Positions 24,511 through 31,690 of a DNA stretch of 39,717 bases are shown piece after piece; positions within the stretch are counted from its first letter, which is position 1, and every line of letters begins with the position of its first letter. Source of the stretch: Bacteroidales bacterium (GTDB lineage Bacteria > Bacteroidota > Bacteroidia > Bacteroidales > Paludibacteraceae); the NCBI GenBank assembly GCA_022777485.1, contig JALFGC010000053.1, forward strand, positions 1 to 39,717. Reading direction: 5' to 3'. Both the position numbers and the translations under genes were made by a program. The notes under the pieces were generated by a model that saw only the letters and a list, made by a program, of their open reading frames with translations, did no database searches and was not told the DNA's origin.

Positions 24511-24950
24511 CCTTTCCCCTATTTCTCTAAAAAAAGCCTTCCCGCACCACCACTGCTCCTGCCCTCGCACAACCTAATCCTCCGCACCGCCCCCTCCTCT
24601 CACAACCTGATTCCCCCGCACCGCCCCTGCCCCGCAAAACCTTTGCTTATAGACATCTATCCTCTCCCTACGCCCTGCTTGTAAATGTTCCATATTTCGC
24701 ATATGCCCACCTCTCGTTTCTTCTTCCTATGAGGGAATGCAACGCTCCCCGAGCCCGTCCTAAATTATCCTCAAGTTCTCCCTGAACCATCTCTGAAATC
24801 TCCCCGAGACTATACCATATCATTATCGCAACATTATCGCAACATTATCGGAACATTATCGGAACATAAGCGAACGCATTTCGAGTCTTTTTCGAGTCGA
24901 CTTTGAACTTTTTCTGAACCTTTATCGAACCCCCTATGAGAGGATACACC
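24511..24950. other. Gap between murG and tamL: C-rich 11/33-bp repeats, no gene
   Basis: No reading frame here looks real. The left part (about 24540-24640) is C-rich; CACAACCTRATYC and GCACCGCCCC recur at a 33-bp distance, three times 11 bp. The right part is the 11-bp array at 24771-24935. The murG terminator closes the region. Confidence 0.6.
24771..24935. repeat. Fifteen-unit degenerate 11-bp periodic array
   Basis: Fifteen consecutive 11-mers keep exact register, with a GAAC/GAGT-like core at the same phase: CTGAACCATCT, CTGAAATCTCC, CCGAGACTATA, TCGCAACATTA twice, TCGGAACATTA, TCGGAACATAA, GCGAACGCATT, TCGAGTCTTTT, TCGAGTCGACT, TTGAACTTTTT, CTGAACCTTTA, TCGAACCCCCT and others. The period is close to one DNA helical turn. 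Confidence 0.8.
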
Positions 24951-24951
24951 G

Positions 24952-24985
24952 ACAAAAAATACCTTATTCCGCACTGGAATAAGGT
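24952..24985 (-). terminator. Terminator of the dcw operon after murG
   Basis: A perfect 10-bp stem, ACCTTATTCC (24961-24970) with GGAATAAGGT (24976-24985), has a 5-nt loop. On the minus strand it is followed by ATTTTTTG. It lies about 57 bp beyond the murG stop. Confidence 0.85.
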
Positions 24986-25041
24986 CTGAATAGAATTGTC
25001 CAAATTTCGCAAACTACCCATTAACGGCACCCCCGCCTCAC

Positions 25042-26160
25042 CTACACTTCACCCTTCCCTAATCGGATGACTTCCTCCGCAATGCGGCGGGCGGAGTCGG
25101 GTTGGGCGAGGGTGAGGATATGCTCGCTCAGTGCGCTGAGGCGGGCGGGGGCTTGCAGGAGCGCGAGGGCAGTAGGGATGAGTTGCTGCTGTGCGTCTGC
25201 GTCCTTCACCAGCACTGCTGCGTCTTTCTTGACTAATGCCATGGCGTTATGCGTCTGGTGGTCTTCCGCCACATTAGGCGAAGGCACGAGGATGGCAGGC
25301 TTGCCCAGCAGGCACAACTCGCTGATGCTGCTTGCCCCCGCGCGGGAGATGACCAAGTCCGCTAACGCATACAGGTCGGGCATGTTGGTGAGGAAAGGAG
25401 TTACCACTATTGGACAATTTGACAATTGACAATTTGACAATTGACTCCGAATCTGTTCGTAGTAGGTCTTGCCGGTTTGCCAAATGACTTGGATGCCTTG
25501 GTCGAGCAGTTGCTGCACGCCGCCGAGCAGGGCTTGGTTGATGGTGCGTGCACCGAGGCTGCCGCCGATGATGAGCAGGGTGGGGCGTTCGAGCGAGAAA
25601 GCAACACCATACTCCTTTTGCAGGTAGGCGATGGCTTGCTCTTTGCTGCCGTGGACTAAGTCCTGTCGCACGGGGTTGCCCGTGAGCAGAATCTTCTCCG
25701 CAGGGAAGAAACGCTCCATCCCCTCGTATGCCACACAAATCTTCTGTGCATCGTCTTTGAGCAGTTTGTTGGTAACGCCGGCAAAGCCGTTCTGCTCTTG
25801 CAACAGGATGGGCACGCCCATCTTCGCTGCCACTTTCATAGCCGCGCCGCTGGCATAACCGCCCACGCCGATACCTACATCAGGGCGGAACTCGCGGACA
25901 ATACGTCGCGCCTGCACCATGGAGCGCAACAAGTCCCACACTACGGAGATGTTCTTCCACGGCTGCTTGCGGTTGAAGCCACGCACGGGCAAGCCGATAA
26001 TCTTATAGCCTGCCTGCGGTACGCGCTCCATCTCCATGCGACCTAAGGCGCCGACAAAGAGAATGTCAGCCTGCGGGTCAAGTTCGCGCAAGGCATTGGC
26101 AATACTTACTGCGGGGAAGATATGTCCACCTGTTCCTCCGCCAGAAATGAGGTACTTCAT
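25042..26160 (-). CDS. murG: UDP-GlcNAc--lipid I N-acetylglucosaminyltransferase
   Basis: MurG adds GlcNAc to lipid I to make lipid II on the inner face of the membrane. The 372-residue protein has the N-terminal GGGTGGHIFPA loop, GVGGYASG, LLQEQNGFAGVTNK, and in the C-terminal domain IIGGSLGARTIN and RAGASSISELCLLGKPAILVPSP, the UDP-GlcNAc site. Residues about 239-254 (IRSQLSNCQLSNCPIV) contain an insertion encoded by a 15-bp unit repeated twice. It sits just before VTPFLTNM, a surface loop of the family. It is the last gene of the dcw run before the terminator. Confidence 0.95.
   Translation of the reverse strand: MKYLISGGGTGGHIFPAVSIANALRELDPQADILFVGALGRMEMERVPQAGYKIIGLPVRGFNRKQPWKNISVVWDLLRSMVQARRIVREFRPDVGIGVGGYASGAAMKVAAKMGVPILLQEQNGFAGVTNKLLKDDAQKICVAYEGMERFFPAEKILLTGNPVRQDLVHGSKEQAIAYLQKEYGVAFSLERPTLLIIGGSLGARTINQALLGGVQQLLDQGIQVIWQTGKTYYEQIRSQLSNCQLSNCPIVVTPFLTNMPDLYALADLVISRAGASSISELCLLGKPAILVPSPNVAEDHQTHNAMALVKKDAAVLVKDADAQQQLIPTALALLQAPARLSALSEHILTLAQPDSARRIAEEVIRLGKGEV
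25410..25445 (-). repeat. TTGACAATT repeat inserted in frame in murG
   Basis: Alternating TTGACAA and TTTGACAA words form two 15-bp units, 30 bp in all, so the frame is preserved. The encoded peptide reads QLSNCQLSNC. Related words lie between sppA and rnhB and upstream of ftsI. Confidence 0.8.
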
Positions 26161-26162
26161 AA

Positions 26163-26371
26163 AACTTCGTGTATTTAACTTCGCTTCGCTTCGTGTATTT
26201 AACTTCGCTTCGCTCCGTGTAAGAAACTTCGCTTCGCTCCGTGTAAGAAACTTCGCTTCGCTCCGTGTAAGAAACTTCGCTTCGCTCCGTGTAAGAAACT
26301 TCGCTTCGCTTCGTGTAAAGAGACTTCGTGTAATTTAACTTCGTGTAAGAAACTTCGCTTCGCTCCGTGTA
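26163..26371. repeat. 24-bp tandem repeat between ftsW and murG
   Basis: Units start AACTTCGCTTCGC and recur at 26177, 26201, 26225, 26249, 26273 and 26297 with exact 24-bp spacing, with degenerate partial units at both ends. The variable tail is TATTT or TAAGA. On the plus strand it gives an 8-residue peptide repeat (RVRNFASL), which is a by-product and not a gene. Confidence 0.9.
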
Positions 26372-26485
26372 CAGCCTCGAAGAGGCTTTCTTACATATAC
26401 TTTCTTACAGCCCGACAGGGCTTCCTAACACGAAGTTCCTTACAGCGCGCAGCGCTTAACTGTTCCTTACACCGCGCAGCGCTTA
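26372..26485. repeat. Series of four small hairpins with a constant leader, reaching into ftsW
   Basis: TTACA-type leaders precede or follow short palindromes: AGCCTCGAAGAGGCT, AGCCCGACAGGGCT, AGCGCGCAGCGCT and ACCGCGCAGCGCT. The last two copies share CGCAGCGCTTAACTG, and the final one supplies the Ser codon and TAA stop of ftsW. Confidence 0.7.
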
Positions 26486-27733
26486 ACTGATTATTTCCGG
26501 CACATCCTCTGCGCTGGCGCGGGTGGTGCTGTCTTGGCGCTCGCGGAGGAGGCTCTGCTCGCGGCTGACGCACATCATAATGCCGAAGTAGATACTGGTG
26601 ATGAGCACGCTGGTGCCACCTTTGCTAATCATCGGCAGCGGCTGCCCCGTAACGGGCATAATGCCAACTGCCACCAGCATGGACAAGAGCGCCTGCGTGG
26701 TAATCATCAGCGCCAAGCCCATGACCATGAGCATAGAGGCGGTGTCGCCAAAGCGCGTGCTGACATAGCAGGCTCGGAAGAGTATCCATAGGTATAGGAC
26801 GATAAGCCCGATGGCACCTATGAGACCCCATTCTTCTACGAAGATAGCGAATATGTAGTCCATAAACGCCAGCGGCAGATAGTCGCGCTCTTTGCTGTTG
26901 CCGGGTAGCACACCGAAAGGAGAAGCACCTCCGCGGGCGATGGCTACGTTGGCATACACTTCCTGACGGTTGTCATCAGTAACCGTGTATTTGGTAGTCT
27001 TCGAATCTGCCTCATTAGGAAAGAGTTTCTTATCTATACGCTTCACCCATGTTACGGAGCGCTCGAATAGTTTGGGCGCCCTGTCTTGGCGCACGTATGC
27101 GAACTCCACCAATGTGTAGCCGGCCACGAGTACAACTACGGCTATGCCCACCGTGCTGAGGGTGTATTTCCAAGGAATGTTTGCAAGCACCCACATCAAG
27201 AACACGATACCGCAGATGAGTATGGTGGTGGAGAGGTTATGGACGAGGATGGGTAGCACGGTGAAGCCCGTGATGCCCAGCGTCCACCAGAAATACTTGC
27301 GTTTGGTCTCGGGAGTCTTGGCGCGGGAGAGCAGGTCGGAGACGACGATGATAAGCCCCAACTTCGCCAACTCAGAGGGTTGGAAGGTAATGCCTCCGAG
27401 GCGCATCCAGCGCGTGGCACCGTTGGCTGTGAAAGCCAGCGGGTTGCCCGGGATAAGCAGAGAATAGAGGCAAAGAATGGATGCACCGAGCAACAAGTAC
27501 CCACCGAAACGAACAACATAGGTGGGCAACAACTGAATGCCGAAGGCTACGGCAATGCCCAATGCGATGAACAACATCTGTCCGCCGATGGGACCCAATA
27601 CGGACCCCTTGGCATAGACCAAGGTGCTGGACGCGGAGAAAAGCGTGATGATAGCCAGTGCTACGAGTACCAAATACAGTACCCAGAAAGTGCGGTCAAT
27701 ATGTAGGTTAGTCAGTCGTTTCACGTTAATCAT
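26483..27733 (-). CDS. ftsW: FtsW, SEDS lipid II polymerase of the divisome
   Basis: FtsW is the septal peptidoglycan glycosyltransferase that works with FtsI. The 416-residue protein has about ten membrane helices and the SEDS signatures NGATRWMRLGGITFQPSELAKL and GQPLPMISKGGTSVL. A 75-residue loop (about 215-290, YVRQDRAPKLFERSVTWVKR onward) between the helices is the large periplasmic loop of the family. Its location between murD and murG supports FtsW rather than RodA. The last codons (Ser, stop) come from the neighbouring hairpin repeat, so the cytoplasmic tail is locally derived. Confidence 0.95.
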   Translation of the reverse strand: MINVKRLTNLHIDRTFWVLYLVLVALAIITLFSASSTLVYAKGSVLGPIGGQMLFIALGIAVAFGIQLLPTYVVRFGGYLLLGASILCLYSLLIPGNPLAFTANGATRWMRLGGITFQPSELAKLGLIIVVSDLLSRAKTPETKRKYFWWTLGITGFTVLPILVHNLSTTILICGIVFLMWVLANIPWKYTLSTVGIAVVVLVAGYTLVEFAYVRQDRAPKLFERSVTWVKRIDKKLFPNEADSKTTKYTVTDDNRQEVYANVAIARGGASPFGVLPGNSKERDYLPLAFMDYIFAIFVEEWGLIGAIGLIVLYLWILFRACYVSTRFGDTASMLMVMGLALMITTQALLSMLVAVGIMPVTGQPLPMISKGGTSVLITSIYFGIMMCVSREQSLLRERQDSTTRASAEDVPEIIS

Positions 27734-27844
27734 TTTATGTTAGTCGTTTCACGTCGTCATTTTATGTTGGTCAGTTCCTGTTTAACTCGTAGTGATAAAC
27801 ATGCAATGTCAACCCTCCCCAACATGTAATGCCCAACACGCAGT

Positions 27845-29206
27845 TTATAACTTACGGACGGCTTGCATGAATTGGTCGCCTCTGTCTTCGTAGGAGCGGA
27901 AGAGGTCGAAGGAAGCGCAGCATGGCGAGAGGAGGACGGTGTCGCCTTCGCGGGCAGCGCGGAAAGCACCCACAACGGCATCTTGGAGGTTGTCGGTGTC
28001 AATGATATTCAGCCCGAAAGAGCCGAAATGCTCCCGCAGTTTCTCGTTGTGGAGTCCCATAAAGACGAGGGTGTGGCATTTCTCTCGGACGAGTTGGTCT
28101 ATCTCGGTGTAGTCGTTGCCTTTGTCTTTGCCGCCGAGGATAAGCACGGTGGGGGTGGTCATGGACTCCAGCGCGTACCAGCAGGAGTTGACATTCGTTG
28201 CCTTGGAGTCGTTGATGAAGCGCACACCGCGCACGGTAGCGACATACTGCAAGCGGTGCGCTACTCCGGCGAACTGTTGCAGGCTCTCGCGGATGACACT
28301 GTTCTTGATATGCAGGATTTGCGCGGCGAGCGAGGCAGCCATGGAGTTGAGTTGGTTGTGCTTACCTTGCAGGCTCAGTTGCTCCACAGGCACTTCCAAA
28401 GGCTCGGGGCAGGCATTGACGACGAGGTTGTTGTGGTCAATCCACGCGGCATTCACGCCGCCTACTCTGTCGGCAGACTCGTCGGGCGTTGCGAAGCCGA
28501 AGGGGTAGAGCGTTGCCCCCGGGCGCATCTTCTCTATCTCGCGGTCAAGCACCGGGTCCTCCGACCAATAGATGAAGGCGTCGTCCTGTGTCTGGTTTTG
28601 CGTAATGCGGAACTTTGCGTTCACATAGTTCTGAAAATCAAAGTCGTATCTATCGAGGTGGTCGGGGGTGATGTTCATCAAGATGGCGATGTTCGCGCGG
28701 AAGTCGTACATGTTATCCAACTGGAAAGAGGATAACTCGATGACATAGTAGTCGTGGTCTTCGTGCGCCACTTGCAGGGCGAGGGAGTTGCCGATGTTGC
28801 CTGCCAATCCCACGTTCAGCCCTGCGCGGTGGAGTATGTCGTAGATAAGCGAGGTGGTCGTGGTCTTGCCGTTGGAGCCTGTGATACAAATCATCTTGGC
28901 ATGGGTGTAGCGCGCGGCGAACTCTATCTCGGAGATGATGGGTGTGCCTTGTGCCTGCAACTGCCGGATAAGCGGTGCAGTGAGAGGGATACCCGGGCTC
29001 TTCACTACCTCATCGGCATTGAGAATCTTCTCGGCAGTATGCCCGCCGTCTTCCCACGCGATGCCGTGCTGGTCGAGCATGGCGCGGTAGGGGAGTTTGA
29101 TTTCTCCCATATCGCTAACGAACACCTCGTAGCCTTTCTCTTTGCCGAGAATCGCGGCACCCGTGCCCGACTCGCCGGCACCTAATACTACCAATCGCTT
29201 TAACAT
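27845..29206 (-). CDS. murD: UDP-N-acetylmuramoylalanine--D-glutamate ligase
   Basis: MurD adds D-Glu to UDP-MurNAc-L-Ala in the cytoplasm. The 453-residue protein shows VLGAGESGTGAAILG, the ATP loop GSNGKTTTTSL, NITPDHLDRY, and the C-terminal FINDSKATNVNSCWYAL and ILGGKDKGNDY. Its start codon and next codon (ATG TTA AA) coincide with the terminal TATATGTTAAA of the 36-bp repeat upstream, so the present start is formed by the repeat. The next gene, ftsW, follows after 111 bp with short TTTCACGT/TTTTATGTT repeats. Confidence 0.96.
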   Translation of the reverse strand: MLKRLVVLGAGESGTGAAILGKEKGYEVFVSDMGEIKLPYRAMLDQHGIAWEDGGHTAEKILNADEVVKSPGIPLTAPLIRQLQAQGTPIISEIEFAARYTHAKMICITGSNGKTTTTSLIYDILHRAGLNVGLAGNIGNSLALQVAHEDHDYYVIELSSFQLDNMYDFRANIAILMNITPDHLDRYDFDFQNYVNAKFRITQNQTQDDAFIYWSEDPVLDREIEKMRPGATLYPFGFATPDESADRVGGVNAAWIDHNNLVVNACPEPLEVPVEQLSLQGKHNQLNSMAASLAAQILHIKNSVIRESLQQFAGVAHRLQYVATVRGVRFINDSKATNVNSCWYALESMTTPTVLILGGKDKGNDYTEIDQLVREKCHTLVFMGLHNEKLREHFGSFGLNIIDTDNLQDAVVGAFRAAREGDTVLLSPCCASFDLFRSYEDRGDQFMQAVRKL

Positions 29207-29672
29207 ATAATTATCGTTTTACTTTTTAACATATAATTATCGTGTAATTATTCATTAATTCTGCTCTGTGGTGGGTTTAACATATAATTGTCGTGTAATT
29301 ATTCATTAATTCTGCTCTGTGGTGGGTTTAACATATAATTGTCGTGTAATTATTCATTAATTCTGCTCTGTGGTGGGTTTAACATATAATTATCGTGTAA
29401 TTATTCATTAATTCTGCTCTGTGGTGGGATTTAACATATAATTATCGTGTAATTATTCATTAATTCTGCTCTGTGGTGGGTTTAACATATAATTGTCGTG
29501 TAATTATTCATTAATTCTGCTCTGTGGTGGGATTTAACATATAATTATCGTGTAATTATTCATTAATTCTGCTCTGTGGTGGGATTTAACATATAATTAT
29601 CGTGTAATTATTCATTAATTCTGCTCTGTGGTGGGATTTAACATATAATTGTCGTGTAATTATTCATTAATT
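29199..29672. repeat. Tandem array: nine 36-bp repeats with identical 15-16 bp spacers
   Basis: A partial copy (29199-29216) is followed by nine full 36-bp copies starting at 29225, 29276, 29327, 29378, 29430, 29481, 29533, 29585 and 29637. Each begins TTTAACATATAATT and ends TATTCATTAATT; the only variation seen is A/G at one position. Spacers are CTGCTCTGTGGTGGG with or without a final A. The array is direct-oriented, spans the gap between the nuclease-like gene and murD, covers the stop codon of the former and touches the start codon of the latter. It is not a CRISPR, because the spacers are identical. Confidence 0.95.
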
Positions 29673-30161
29673 CTCGTTATTGTACCTATTTGATAATTGC
29701 CTGAGGGTGGGACGGAAGAGGTGGTCGTAGTCGTGGTTAATGGGTTGCATGTGTTTGTTAATCAGGAAGCAGGTGTTGCTCTCCTTGTCAAATGCCCATC
29801 GCTCTCCTATTAGGCTTCGTTCGCCGAAGTTTATCAATAGACCAACCTGTTTCTGAGTTAGGCGCAGGTAGTTACATAGTTGCTCCCGATGTTCCGCCTT
29901 GATTTGCGCAACGGATTTTAATTCCACCACCACATCTTCCACCAACATATCTATGCGAAAGTGCTTATCTAATGTGAAATCTTTGTAGCGTATAGGCACC
30001 TCCTTTTCTCGTTCACATTGTATGCCTCTGAGTTGCAGTTCCTTCTCTAATGCCTCTTGGTAGATGGGCTCCACTAACCCCCAACCTAAGATACCATGCA
30101 CCTCCATTGCCGCGCCGATAATATGATACGTGGTTTGCCGGTATTGAATTAAGTCTAACAT
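29667..30161 (-). CDS. GxxExxY family PD-(D/E)XK nuclease-like protein
   Basis: The 164-residue protein matches the GxxExxY family (PDDEXK_3 type). The family motif is G28-E31-Y34 in GWGLVEPIYQEAL. The nuclease core is RIDMLVEDVVVELKSV with D71, E80 and K82 in the D-x(n)-ExK arrangement, so the active site looks intact. GLLINFGERSL completes the fold. The cellular role of the family is unknown; DNA cleavage is inference. It interrupts the dcw operon between mraY and murD, is lacking at this place in the usual dcw order, and is flanked by 36-bp inverted repeats (29637-29672 and 30177-30212). Its last codon and stop lie within the left repeat. It is transcribed with the operon. Confidence 0.88.
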   Translation of the reverse strand: MLDLIQYRQTTYHIIGAAMEVHGILGWGLVEPIYQEALEKELQLRGIQCEREKEVPIRYKDFTLDKHFRIDMLVEDVVVELKSVAQIKAEHREQLCNYLRLTQKQVGLLINFGERSLIGERWAFDKESNTCFLINKHMQPINHDYDHLFRPTLRQLSNRYNNEN

Positions 30162-30176
30162 AGGTACTATGCAAAC

Positions 30177-30212
30177 AATTAATGAATAATTACACGATAA
30201 TTATATGTTAAA
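30177..30212. repeat. Inverted 36-bp repeat, right boundary of the nuclease cassette
   Basis: This is the exact reverse complement of the A-variant of the 36-bp array repeat, differing by one base from the nearest copy at 29637-29672. It lies 15 bp upstream of the nuclease-like start codon, so the gene is bracketed by inverted repeats. Confidence 0.95.
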
Positions 30213-30243
30213 CGTTCTTTCCGGCAATTCATGTTAGAAAGCA

Positions 30244-31515
30244 TTATCGTATCTTGAGGGTGAGGAGGGTGAGGGCGGCGAGGAGGAGGGTGGTAATCCA
30301 AAAGCGGAGGACGATTTTTGTCTCGTGGTGCAACTCGTTGCTGCCCTTGAAGCGAATGGTGCAGGTGGGGTCGTTTTTCAGCACTTGCTCCACGCTGGTG
30401 CGGAAGTGGTCGTGGAGCGGGGCTCGCTTCCAGACGCGGACATGCTTACCGCGGCGCTTTGCGAACTTATAGACCTGCGTTTGGAAGATGACGGACACGC
30501 TCTCCATGAGGAATACTCCGCATAGGATGGGGAGCAGTAACTCTTTGTGAATCAGTACGGCACAGACGCCGATGATACCGCCGATGGTGAGGCTGCCCGT
30601 GTCGCCCATGAAGATTTGTGCGGGGAAGCCGTTGTACCAGAGGAAGCCTACCAATGCGCCTACAAAGGAGGCGAGGAAAACAACCAACTCTTCGCTGCCC
30701 GGGATGTACATTACATCGAAATAGTCTGCCCAGACACAACTGCCGCTGATGTAGGCGAGTGCAATGAGCGCCGCACCGATGATGGCAGAATTGCCTGCGC
30801 ACATGCCGTCCATGCCATCATTGAGGTTGGCACCGTTGCTCACGGCAGCGACCACGAGGACGGTTAGGAGCACGAAGAATATCCATCCTGCGCGGTACTT
30901 GTTCTCGCTACCAAGGAAGGAGAATAGGTCGGCGTAGTTGAAGTTATGGTGCTTGACGAAGGGGATGGTGGTCTGCGTGGACTTGACGGAAGGGGACTTC
31001 TCTACGATAGTGATGTTGTTCTCTGTGCGGGTAGAGACTTGCTCGTTCATGGTGGTTACGGGGCTGTATCGGAGGGTGAGCCCGACGATGAGTCCGAGCG
31101 CCACTTGTCCTGCTATCTTGACCCATCCGTTGAGCCCTTCTTTGTTGCGGCGGAAGGTTTTGATGTAGTCGTCGGCAAAGCCCAGTGCCCCAAGGATGAG
31201 GGTGGTGATGAGCATGAGCAGGAGGTAGATGTTGCTGAGGTTCCCGATGAGTACGACGGGCAGTAAGATACTGAAAATAATGACGATACCGCCCATAGTG
31301 GGTACTCCTTTCTTGGCTACATTGAAGGGGTCGGTCTTCTCGTCTCGCTGCACCTCGGTGATGTGTTTGCGCTTCATGAAAGCGATGAAGTACTTGCCGA
31401 AATAGATACTAATGAGCAGGGCAAGCACCGCCGCGACGATGGCGCGGAAGGAGATGTAGGTCATGAGGCGCGAGCCCGGGAAGTCGGGGAGCAGTTGGAA
31501 TAGGGAGTAGAGCAT
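30244..31515 (-). CDS. mraY: Phospho-MurNAc-pentapeptide transferase
   Basis: MraY transfers phospho-MurNAc-pentapeptide to undecaprenyl phosphate to make lipid I in the inner membrane. The 423-residue protein has about ten membrane helices. Signatures are KKGVPTMGGI, FADDYIK with the catalytic Asp pair, NLNDGMDGM, MGDTGSLTIGG and the HDHF loop in APLHDHFR. It is longer than the enterobacterial enzyme because of a roughly 60-residue extracytoplasmic insertion (about 150-205, TMNEQVSTRTENNITIVEKS), which I believe is common in Bacteroidetes. Confidence 0.96.
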   Translation of the reverse strand: MLYSLFQLLPDFPGSRLMTYISFRAIVAAVLALLISIYFGKYFIAFMKRKHITEVQRDEKTDPFNVAKKGVPTMGGIVIIFSILLPVVLIGNLSNIYLLLMLITTLILGALGFADDYIKTFRRNKEGLNGWVKIAGQVALGLIVGLTLRYSPVTTMNEQVSTRTENNITIVEKSPSVKSTQTTIPFVKHHNFNYADLFSFLGSENKYRAGWIFFVLLTVLVVAAVSNGANLNDGMDGMCAGNSAIIGAALIALAYISGSCVWADYFDVMYIPGSEELVVFLASFVGALVGFLWYNGFPAQIFMGDTGSLTIGGIIGVCAVLIHKELLLPILCGVFLMESVSVIFQTQVYKFAKRRGKHVRVWKRAPLHDHFRTSVEQVLKNDPTCTIRFKGSNELHHETKIVLRFWITTLLLAALTLLTLKIR

Positions 31516-31690
31516 GGGATTAAGGGACCCTCCCCGCCCCTCCCCTTAAAGGGAGGGAGTTTGGGTGCTGTGAGTTTTGAGGTTATTGTTATTTAGTTGT
31601 TGTCGGGATACGGGAAGGTTGGGGGGGGGGGCGGCTTTGACTCTCATCCTTTTGCCGTCTTTTTGCCGTAATTGACTGCTTGGAGATTCG
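31516..31690. repeat. Gap between mraY and murE: palindromic repeat and G-run
   Basis: 31526-31565 is a diverged copy of the GACCCTC...CCTTAAAGGG...TTTGGG repeat seen at 33158-33186. A run of eleven G follows at 31621-31631. No gene or promoter is supported. Confidence 0.6.

Noticed and set aside
26036..26338. Plus-strand frame with RVRNFASL repeats
   Set aside because: The peptide repeat is just the translation of the 24-bp DNA array, antisense to the murG start.
29225..29672. CRISPR array
   Set aside because: Repeat length fits, but all spacers are the same 15-16 bp sequence and no cas gene is present. It is a tandem repeat.
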